Source: Metopolophium dirhodum
Taxonomy: Eukaryota; Arthropoda; Insecta; Hemiptera; Aphididae
Assembly (NCBI RefSeq): GCF_019925205.1
Contig: NC_083566.1
Span: forward strand, 9,486,001 to 9,550,000
Direction of reading: 5' to 3'
DNA length: 64,000 nucleotides
Under the pieces are notes generated by a model, which saw only the letters and a program-made list of their open reading frames with translations, was not told the origin of the DNA and did not search any database. Below, in pieces: positions 50,601-59,559 of the stretch (positions are counted from its first letter, which is position 1; every line of letters begins with the position of its first letter). A program made the translations under genes and the position numbers.

Positions 50601-53600
50601 AAATTATACTGTAGGAAAACACATGACATAGTTTCAACTAAAATGCCTGGCATCTTAAACAGAAAAACTATTCAACATTTTTATTTCATTAATGATGGAT
50701 TATTTTTTGGGCTTCAGGTTGTCAATGTTCACAAATTTTTTACCAAAAATTCAACTAGTTACATAAAAAAAAAAAATTGAAGGAAGGTGTTGGCGCCTGC
50801 AGGCAAATGCATTTTAGAAAACAAAAAAAAATTTAGATAATAATTATACTGTAGGAAAACACATGACATAGTTTCAACTAAAATGCCTGGCATCTTAAAC
50901 AGAAAAACTATTCAAAATATTTATTTAATTAATGATGGATTATTTAGAGGGCATCAGGTTGTCAATGTTCACAAATTTTTTACCAAAAATTTAACTATAG
51001 TTACATAAAAAAAAAAAAATTGAAGGAAGGTGTTGGCGCCCGCAGGCAAATGCATTTTAGAAAACAAAAAAAAATTGAGTAAAAAATTATACTGTAGGAA
51101 AACACATGACATACTTTCAACTAAAATGCCTGGCATCTTAAACAGCAAAACTATTCAACATTTTTATTTCATTAATGATGGATTATTTTTTGGGCTTCAG
51201 GTTGTCAATATTCAAGTCAATGAAATAATTCAACTAGTTACATTAAAACTAAAAAAAAAATTGAAGGAAGGTGTTGGCGCCCGCAGGCAAATGCATTTTA
51301 GAAAACAAAAAAAAAATTAGAAAAAAATTATACTGTAGGAAAACACATGACATAGTTTCAACTAAAATTCCTGGCATCTTAAACAGAAAAACTATTCAAA
51401 ATATTTATTTAATTAATGATGGATTATTTAGAGGGCATCAGGTTGTCAATGTTCACAAATTTTCTACCAAAAATTCAACTAGTTACATAAAAAAAAAAAA
51501 ATTGAAGGAAGGTGTTGGCGCCCGCAGGCAAATGCATTTTAGAAAACAAAAAAAAATTGAGTAATAAATTATACTGTAGGAAAACACATGACATACTTTC
51601 AACTAAAATGCCTGGCATCTTAAACAGCAAAACTATTCAACATTTTATTTCATTAATGATGGATTATTTTTTGGGCTTCAGGTTGTCAATATTCAAGTCA
51701 ATGAAAAAATTCAACTAGTCACATAAAAAAAAAAAAAATTGAAGGAGGGTGTTGGCGCCCGCAGGCAAATGCATTTTAGAAAACAAATAAAATTTTAAAT
51801 AAATTATATTGTGTGAAAACACATAACAAACTACAAACTAAAATGTCCAGAATCTTAAACAGAAAAAACTATTCAAAATATTAATTTAATTAATGATGTG
51901 TTACTCAGAGGGCATAAGGTTGTCAATGTTCAAAAAGTATATACAAAAAATTCAACTAGTTACATTATTACTAAAAAAAAAATTGAAGGAAAGTGTTGGC
52001 GCCCGCAGGCAAATGCATTTTAGAAAACAAAAAAAAAATTAGAAAAAAATTATACTGTAGGAAAACACATGACATAGTTTCAACTAAAATGCCTGGCATC
52101 TTAAACAGAAAAACTATTCAAAATATTTATTTAATTAATGATGGATTATTTAGAGGGCATCAGGTTGTCAATGTTCACAAACTTTTTACCAAAAATTCAA
52201 CTAGTTACATAAAAAAAAAAATTGAAGGAAGGTGTTGGCGCCCTCCAGGCAAATGCATTTTAGAAAACAAAAAAAAATTTAGAAAAAAATTATACTGTAG
52301 GAAAACACATGACATAGTTTCAACTAAAATGCCTGGCATCTTAAACAGAAAAACTATTCAACATTTTTATTTCATTAATGATGGATTATTTTTTGGGCTT
52401 CAGGTTGTCAATGTTCACAAATTTTTTACCAAAAATTCAACTAGTTACATAAAAAAAAAAAATTGAAGGAAGGTGTTGACGCCTGCAGGCAAATGCATTT
52501 TAGAAAACAAAAAAAAATTTAGATAATAATTATACTGTAGGAAAACACATGACATAGTTTCAACTAAAATGCCTGGCATCTTAAACAGAAAAACTATTCA
52601 AAATATTTATTTAATTAATGATGGATTATTTAGAGGGCATCCGGTTGTCAATGTTCACAAATTGTTTACCAAAAATTTAACTATAGTTACATAAAAAAAA
52701 AAAAATTGAAGGAAGGTGTTGGCGCCCGCAGGCAAATGCATTTTAGAAAACAAAAAAAAATTGAGTAAAAAATTATACTGTAGGAAAACACATGACATAC
52801 TTTCAACTAAAATGCCTGGCATCTTAAACAGCAAAACTATTCAACATTTTTATTTCATTAATGATGGATTATTTTTTGGGCTTCAGGTTGTCAATATTCA
52901 AGTCAATGAAATAATTCAACTAGTTACATTATAACTAAAAAAAAAATTGAAGGAAGGTGTTGGCGCCCGCAGGCAAATGCATTTTAGAAAACAAAAAAAA
53001 AATTAGAAAAAAATTATACTGTAGGAAAACACATGACATAGTTTCAACTAAAATTCCTGGCATCTTAAACAGAAAAACTATTCAAAATATTTATTTAATT
53101 AATGATGGATTATTTAGAGGGCATCAGGTTGTCAATGTTCACAAATTTTTTACCAAAAATTCAACTAGTTACATAAAAAAAAAAAAATTGAAGGAAGGTG
53201 TTGGCGCCCGCAGGCAAATGCATTTTAGAAAACAAAAAAAAATTGAGTAATAAATTATACTGTAGGAAAACACATGACATACTTTCAACTAAAATGCCTG
53301 GCATCTTAAACAGCAAAACTATTCAACATTTTTATTTCATTAATGATGGATTATTTTTTGGGCTTCAGGTTGTCAATATTCAAGTCAATGAAAAAATTCA
53401 ACTAGTCACATAAAAAAAAAAAAAATTGAAGGAGGGTGTTGGCGCCCGCAGGCAAATGCATTTTAGAAAACAAATAAAATTTTAAATAAATTATATTGTG
53501 TGAAAACACATAACAAACTACAAACTAAAATGTCCAGAATCTTAAACAGAAAAAAAAAAAAAAATATTAATTTAATTAATGATGTGTTACTCAGAGGGCA

Positions 53601-54642
53601 TAAGGTTGTCAATGTTCAAAAAGTATATACAAAAATATCAACTAGTTACATTATTACTAAAAAAAAAATTGAAGGAAAGTGTTGGCGCTCGCAGGCAAAT
53701 GCATTTTAGAAAACAAAAAAAAATTGAGTAAAAAATTATACTGTAGGAAAACACATGACATACTTTCAACTAAAATGCCTGGCATCTTAAACAGCAAAAC
53801 TATTCAACATTTTTATTTCATTAATGATGGATTATTTTTTGGGCTTCAGGTTGTCAATATTCAAGTCAATGAAATAATTCAACTAGTTACATTATAACTA
53901 AAAAAAAAATTGAAGGAAGGTGTTGGCTCCCGCAGGCAAATGCATTTTACAAAACAAAAAAAAATTGAGAAAATAATTATACTGTAGGAAAACACATGAC
54001 ATAGTTTCAACTAAAATTCCTGGCATCTTAAACAGAAAAACTATTCAAAATATTTATTTAATTAATGATGGATTATTTAGAGGGCTTCAGGTTGTCAATG
54101 TTCACAAATTTTTTACCAAAAATTCAACTAGTTACATAAAAAAAAAAAATTGAAGGAAGGTGTTGGCGCCTGCAGGCAAATGCATTTTAGAAAACAAAAA
54201 AAAAATTAGAAAAAAATTATACTGTAGGAAAACACATGACATAGTTTTAACTAAAATTCCTAGCATCTTAAACAGAAAAACTATTCAAAATATTTATTTA
54301 ATTAATGATGGATTATTTAGAGGGCATCAGGTTGTCAATGTTCACAAATTTTTTACCAAAAATTCAACTAGTTACATAAAAAAAAAAAATTGAAGGAAGG
54401 TGTTGGCGCCTGCAGGCAAATGCATTTTAGAAAACAAAAAAAAATTTAGATAATAATTATACTGTAGGAAAACACATGACATAGTTTCAACTAAAATGCC
54501 TGGCATCTTAAACAGAAAAACTATTCAAAATATTTATTTAATTAATGATGGATTATTTAGAGGGCATCAGGTTGTCAATGTTCACAAATTTTTTACCAAA
54601 AATTTAACTATAGTTACATAAAAAAAAAAAAATTGAAGGAAG
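47656..54642 (+). repeat. Seven-monomer higher-order repeat (~1,686 bp), four units
   Basis: Units begin at 47656, 49345, 51030 and 52716, with spacings of 1,689, 1,685 and 1,686 bp. The fourth unit runs 1,927 bp (eight monomers) to 54643. Order per unit: A ending ATAATTCAACTAG, B with AAAATTCCTGGCATC, A with GAGTAATAAATTATACTG, C, B or B/A mosaic, B/A mosaic or B with CCTGCAGG, and B with AGATAATAATTATACTG. Matching monomers across units differ only at scattered bases. Confidence 0.85.
53540..53570 (+). repeat. C monomer whose CTATTC was replaced by an A-run
   Basis: In other C monomers AAACAG is followed by AAAAAACTATTCAAAATATT. Here it is followed by about 15 consecutive A and then TATT. 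Length is nearly unchanged, so bases look converted and not simply inserted. It could be a real slippage event or a consensus error at a homopolymer. Confidence 0.5.
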
Positions 54643-56326
54643 GTGTTGGCGCCCGCAGGCAAATGCATTTTAGAAAACAAAAAAAAATTGAGTAAAAAAT
54701 TATACTGTAGGAAAACACATGACATACTTTCAACTAAAATGCCTGGCATCTTAAACAGCAAAACTATTCAACATTTTTATTTCATTAATGATGGATTATT
54801 TTTTGGGCTTCAGGTTGTCAATATTCAAGTCAATGAAATAATTCAACTAGTTACATTAAAACTAAAAAAAAAATTGAAGGAAGGTGTTGGCGCCCGCAGG
54901 CAAATGCATTTTAGAAAACAAAAAAAAAATTAGAAAAAAATTATACTGTAGGAAAACACATGACATAGTTTCAACTAAAATTCCTGGCATCTTAAACAGA
55001 AAAACTATTCAAAATATTTATTTAATTAATGATGGATTATTTAGAGGGCATCAGGTTGTCAATGTTCACAAATTTTTTACCAAAAATTCAACTAGTTACA
55101 TAAAAAAAAAAAAATTGAAGGAAGGTGTTGGCGCCCGCAGGCAAATGCATTTTAGAAAACAAAAAAAAAATTGAGTAATAAATTATACTGTAGGAAAACA
55201 CATGACATACTTTCAACTAAAATGCCTGGCATCTTAAACAGCAAAACTATTCAACATTTTTATTTCATTAATGATGGATTATTTTTTGGGCTTCAGGTTG
55301 TCAATGTTCACAAATTTTTTACCAAAAATTCAACTAGTTACATAAAAAAAAAAAATTGAAGGAAGGTGTTGGCGCCTGCAGGCAAATGCATTTTAGAAAA
55401 CAAAAAAAAATTTAGATAATAATTATACTGTAGGAAAACACATGACATAGTTTCAACTAAAATGCCTGGCATCTTAAACAGAAAAACTATTCAAAATATT
55501 TATTTAATTAATGATGGATTATTTAGAGGGCATCAGGTTGTCAATGTTCACAAATTTTTTACCAAAAATTCAACTAGTTACATAAAAAAAAAAAATTGAA
55601 GGAAGGTGTTGGCGCCCGCAGGCAAATGCATTTTAGAAAACAAAAAAAAATTTAGAAAAAAATTATACTGTAGGAAAACACATGACATAGTTTCAACTAA
55701 AATGCCTGGCATCTTAAACAGAAAAACTATTCAAAATATTTATTTAATTAATGATGGATTATTTAGAGGGCATCAGGTTGTCAATGTTCACAAATTTTTT
55801 ACCAAAAATTTAACTATAATTACATAAAAAAAAAAAAATTGAAGGAAGGTGTTGGCGCCCGCAGGCAAATGCATTTTAGAAAACAAAAAAAAATTGAGTA
55901 AAAAATTATACTGTAGGAAAACACATGACATACTTTCAACTAAAATGCCTGGCATCTTAAACAGCAAAACTATTCAACATTTTTTTTTCATTAATGATGG
56001 ATTATTTTTTGGGCTTCAGGTTGTCAATATTCAAGTCAATGAAATAAGTCAACTAGTTACATTATAACTAAAAAAAAAATTGAAGGAAGGTGTTGGCTCC
56101 CGCAGGCAAATGCATTTTACAAAACAAAAAAAAATTGAGAAAATAATTATACTGTAGGAAAACACATGACATAGTTTCAACTAAAATGTCTGGCATCTTA
56201 AACAGAAAAACTATTCAAAATATTTATATAATTTATGATGGATTTTTCAGAGGGCATCAGGTTGTCAATGTTCAAAAAGTATATTTTAGTAATTTTTAGT
56301 TCATTACTGATGGATTATTCAGAGGG

Positions 56327-56335
56327 CGTCAGGTT
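56327..56335. repeat. Left 9-bp target-site duplication of the foldback element
   Basis: CGTCAGGTT lies directly before the element's ACGTTCG end and is repeated directly after the other end at 59551-59559. It lies within a satellite monomer. Confidence 0.9.
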
Positions 56336-57116
56336 ACGTTCGTGAAGTTGGCCCACCTAAGTACTTCAATTTTTTTTAAAGCTATGCCATTATTTTGCAA
56401 GTTATTTGCAAGTATTTGCAAGTCTATTTTTAGAATTTGCAAGTCCAAACTTTCACCGTGAATCCAAAAACTGAAAAGGTGGGCCAACTTCACGTAGCCC
56501 ACCCATTTTGACCGAGAACTTTGAAATCAGCATCAAACGAAAGCTTATGATTAGCAAGAATTTGCAAGTCTGGTTTTAGAATTTGCAAGTCACCCGGGCG
56601 GCCAGTAAGAGCTTTCAAAGTTTAGAAGTTGGCCCACCCAAGTTGTCCCAGAACTTCAAAATAGGTATCAAACGAAAGCTTATGACTAGCAAGTATTTGC
56701 AAGTACAGTTTTAGAATTTGCAAGTCATTAAGGTGGTCGCTAGAAGTGGTTTCTTACTTTTGAAGTTTTACTGTTGCCATTTTTTATTCAAATTAGTTTT
56801 TTATTTTTATCGGTATCAATAACACATATTTTATTCGTTTTTTAATTTATGATTGATTATATGTTGATGTGTTGGAAAAAATGAAAGCACTGTCGAAGTG
56901 TTATGGCAGTATGGCACTATTATTGTTTGACCATAAATTTAAGGCTGTGTACGCCTATGGTATAAAGTACTCCTTATAAGTAGTCTCGCTGTTTCTCAAA
57001 GACCTGAAACTTCAAAGTGGGTAGGTATCAAACGAAAGGTAATTATTATAACAAACATTTGCAACTTTGCAAGTCACTATGGCAGACGCCATTAGCTTTT
57101 GAAGCTGGGAATTTTG
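56336..57116 (+). repeat. Left terminal inverted repeat, ~781 bp
   Basis: It is the reverse complement of the right arm, interrupted only where the right arm has extra subrepeats. It contains three copies of the motif TTTTAGAATTTGCAAGTC, ending at 56445, 56591 and 56726, spaced 146 and 135 bp. The inner limit is at GAAGCTGGGAATTTTG (57101-57116), matched by CAAAATTTCCAGCTTC at 58361-58376. Confidence 0.85.
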
Positions 57117-57310
57117 AACCAGCATATGTCCTACCATTTTGGACTTATGATATTATAAACTAACATGAATTATAACGTTTATGTTTTGTAATTTTTATTC
57201 AAGTTTATATATTTATAATTATTTTGTTGTACATGCAAAATATACACTATTTTTTGTTTCCAAACTTCTAAACGAATGCATTTAAGGTTGGTCCACAATA
57301 TTTTTTTTGT
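57117..57310. other. Central AT-rich spacer of the foldback element
   Basis: AT-rich DNA just inside the left arm. It has no open frame and no repeat seen elsewhere in the window apart from its duplicate at 63540-63733. Confidence 0.6.
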
Positions 57311-57567
57311 TCTTTGAGAAACAGTGAATGTACCTACTTATAAAGAATACTTTATATTATAATGTACACCATAGGCGTACACCATAGCCTCAATTTATTT
57401 CTGATCGAGCCTGGAACAATCATAGTGCCATACTGCCCTAATACTTCAACAGTGCTTTAATTTTTTGAAGACACATCAACATACAATCATACATTCAAAT
57501 TGTAAACGAATAACTGTGTTATTGATATCGATAAAAATAAAAAAACTAATTTGAATAAAAAATTTAA
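57311..57567 (+). repeat. Diverged third copy of inverted-repeat sequence inside the element
   Basis: From TCTTTGAGAAACAG to AATTTGAATAAAAAAT this stretch follows the same order of words as 58475-58702 in the right arm, in the same direction, and as the reverse complement of about 56777-57002 in the left arm. Shared words include TAGGCGTACACCATAGCC versus TAGGCGTACACAGCC, CAGTGCTTT, ACACATCAACATA and GTGTTATTGATA. It is clearly more diverged than the two arms are from each other, so it looks like an older arm remnant. Confidence 0.75.
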
Positions 57568-57594
57568 AATGAATGAAAAAAATCTAAATCTAAT

Positions 57595-57864
57595 TAAAAA
57601 ACCGTCCAAATGCGAGTCGGACTTGCGCTCAAAGGGTTCCGTACCATCATCAGCTATAAACATGTTGGCAACACTGCTTATATTATATTATATTCTAGGA
57701 TTTTTAGTATTAATTGTTGTAATAGCGGAAACAGAAATACATAATCGGTGAAAATTTCAACTTTCTAACTTCCATGGTTCATGAGATACAGCCTGGTGAT
57801 AGACGGGCGGACAGCGGAGCCTTAGTAATATAGGGACCCGCTTTACCGTACGGAATCCTAAAAG
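57595..57864 (+). mobile_element. Dispersed insect short repeat (SINE-like) nested in the element
   Basis: It opens TAAAAAACCGTCCAAATGCG and AGTCGGACTTGCGCTC with GGGTTCCGTACC. It closes ATGAGATACAGCCTGGTGAT, GGCGGACAGCGGAGCCTTAG, TAGGGACCCG and TACGGAATCCTAAAA. From memory this pair of end sequences marks a very common short interspersed repeat of Lepidoptera and Hemiptera; I cannot confirm the family name here. No clear target-site duplication is visible, only A-rich and TAAATCTA-like flanks. An open frame across it (57551-57751) starts at TTG and is not a gene. Confidence 0.55.
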
Positions 57865-58360
57865 GATAGTTGAATAAAATAAATCTACATTTATTAAAAA
57901 AAAATCTATATTAAGTAAAATGTAATATAATATTAATTTAAATAAAAAAATAAATATTAAATAAATAGTAAATAAATATTGAATCCATTGTATATACAAC
58001 ATACATTAATATACCTAAGCTATGTTATGTTCAATATGCATAAGCTACACTGTAGGTTAAACTCCTATGGTACACTGTAAGTTACAACATACAGACATAA
58101 CGGAATGTACCTAAAGACTAAACGATTAAAACTGCAGATTTGGTTCCAAAAATCAAAACAGCGAGGAGTGTCGTACAAATCAATACAAACGTGGTACAAG
58201 GAATGGTATAATAATATTTTTGAAAGCCTTAATTAGGGGTTATAAGATATGAATCCCTGAGTAACTTCTAAATTGTAAAAGCGAGCCACAAGCATATTTT
58301 AAAATTATTAGCTTTATTTGATAACCACAATTATAAAAATCTCGATCGAAACAGTTGGCC
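57865..58360. other. Central non-repeated part of the foldback element
   Basis: AT-rich sequence between the nested short repeat and the right arm. I see no conserved protein motif, no tRNA-like fold and no match to the satellite. The stretch at about 58140-58200 is less AT-rich, but its frames are broken and unrecognised. Confidence 0.5.
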
Positions 58361-59550
58361 CAAAATTTCCAGCTTCAAAAGCTAATGGCGTCTGCCATAG
58401 TGACTTGCAAAGTTGCAAATGTTTGTTATAATAATTACCTTTCGTTTGATATCTACCCACTTTGAAGTTTCAGGTCTTTGAGAAACAGCGAGACTACTTA
58501 TAAGGAGTACTTTATACCGTAGGCGTACACAGCCTTAAATTTATGGTCAAAAAAAAATATTAGTGCCATCCTGCCATAACACTTCGACAGTGCTTTCATT
58601 TTTTTTCAACACATCAACATATAATCAATCATAAATTAAAAAACGAATAAAATATGTGTTATTGATACCGATAAAAATAAAAAACTAATTTGAATAAAAA
58701 ATGGCAACAGTAAAACTTCAAAAGTAAGAAACCACTTCTAGCGACCACCTTAATGACTTGCAAATTCTAAAACTGGACTTGCAAATACTTGCAAATGAAA
58801 AGCTATTGTTCGGTACCATTTTCAAAGTTTTAGGTCGATTTGGGTGGGCTAACTTCGTAACTTTGACAGCTCTTACTGGCCGCCCGAGTTACTTGCAAAT
58901 TCTAAAAGTAGACTTGCAAATACTTGCTAATCATTAGCTTTCGTTTGATACTTATTTTGAAGTTCTGGGACAACTTGGGTGGGCCAACTTCCAAACTTTG
59001 AAAGCTCTTAGTGGCCACCCGAGTGACTTGCAAATTCTAAAAACGAACTTGCAAATACTTGCTATTCATTAGCTTTCGTTTGATACCTATTTTGAAGTTC
59101 TGGGACAACTTGGGTGGGCCAACTTCTAAACTTTGAAAGCTCTTACTGGCCGCCCGGGTGACTTGCAAATTCTAAAACCAGACTTGCAATTTCTTGCTAA
59201 TCATAAGCTTTCGTTTGATGCTGATTTTGAAGTTCTAGGTCAAAGTAGGTGGGCCAACTTCACAAGTTCAAAAGTTTATAGCGGCCGCCTGATGGACTTG
59301 CAAATTTCAAAAAGGGGCTTTCAGATACTTGCTAATCATTAGCTTTCGTTTGATACTGATTTTGAAGTTCTCGGTCAAAATGGGTGGGCTACGTGAAGTT
59401 GGCCCACCTTTTCAGTTTTTGGATTCACGGTGAAAGTTTGGACTTGCAAATTCTAAAAATAGACTTGCAAATACTTGCAAATAACTTGCAAAATAATGGC
59501 ATAGCTTTAAAAAAAATTGAAGTACTTAGGTGGGCCAACTTCACGAACGT
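58361..59550 (-). repeat. Right terminal inverted repeat, ~1,190 bp
   Basis: This arm is about 409 bp longer than the left arm. The difference is close to three 135-bp subrepeats (405 bp): the motif GACTTGCAAATTCTAAAA or a close variant occurs six times here, against three on the left. Outside the subrepeats the arms align along their length with scattered mismatches. Confidence 0.85.
58755..59429 (+). repeat. Five 135-bp tandem subrepeats in the right arm
   Basis: The motif ACTTGCAAATTCTAAAA or a close variant begins at about 58755, 58890, 59025, 59160 and 59295, spaced exactly 135 bp, with a sixth at 59441 after a 146-bp step. Each unit also carries AGCTTTCGTTTGATAC or a variant, and GGTGGGCCAACTT or a variant. 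The latter is the element's own terminal motif, so the end sequence is reiterated inward. Confidence 0.85.
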
Positions 59551-59559
59551 CGTCAGGTT
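59551..59559. repeat. Right 9-bp target-site duplication of the foldback element
   Basis: CGTCAGGTT directly follows the terminal CTTCACGAACGT and continues into satellite sequence (GTCAAGATTCAGTC). Removing the element and one copy gives the arrangement seen at 3205-3213 on the minus strand. Confidence 0.9.

Larger units (their letters stand above)
31091..56335 (+). repeat. Satellite array 2, same ~240-bp monomer, plus orientation, ~105 copies
   Basis: This is the same satellite as array 1 in the opposite orientation, with the same A, B and C subfamilies and the same GC-rich box (GTGTTGGCGCCCGCAGGCAA, or the variant GGCGCCTGCAGGC). It is more regular than array 1 and shows clear higher-order repeats: a 4-mer at 32.3-34.2 kb, a 10-mer at 34.2-41.9 kb, and a 7-mer at 47.7-54.6 kb. 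It stops inside a chimeric monomer at 56335, where the foldback element begins. Confidence 0.95.
56336..59550. mobile_element. 3,215-bp foldback-like DNA transposon, non-autonomous
   Basis: The ends are perfect inverted repeats starting ACGTTCGTGAAGTTGGCCCA. The inverted homology runs very deep: 56336-57116 pairs with 58361-59550. A perfect 9-bp direct repeat CGTCAGGTT flanks it (56327-56335 and 59551-59559), and the unbroken site survives at 3205-3213. Internal tandem subrepeats in the arms, asymmetric arm length and a 9-bp duplication are known traits of foldback elements and of Mutator-related Rehavkus-type elements. No transposase-like frame is present: the longest frames are under 85 codons and mostly start at non-ATG codons. 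It would need an enzyme in trans. Superfamily is inference; element status and borders are well supported. Confidence 0.9.

Noticed and set aside
51993..52466. The longest open frame in the window, 157 codons over two monomers.
   Set aside because: It results from a box variant (GCGCCCTCCAGGC at about 52240) and A-tract lengths that happen to keep the frame across one monomer border. Other units of the same higher-order repeat lack it.
31091..56335. A CRISPR array or other prokaryotic repeat system.
   Set aside because: Repeats are whole 240-bp tandem monomers without unique spacers, the DNA is eukaryotic in character, and no associated genes exist.
57551..58002. Open frames in the centre of the foldback element as a possible transposase remnant.
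   Set aside because: The plus-strand frame runs through the nested short repeat and starts at TTG. The minus-strand frame is low-complexity hydrophobic sequence from AT-rich DNA. No catalytic motif is visible.
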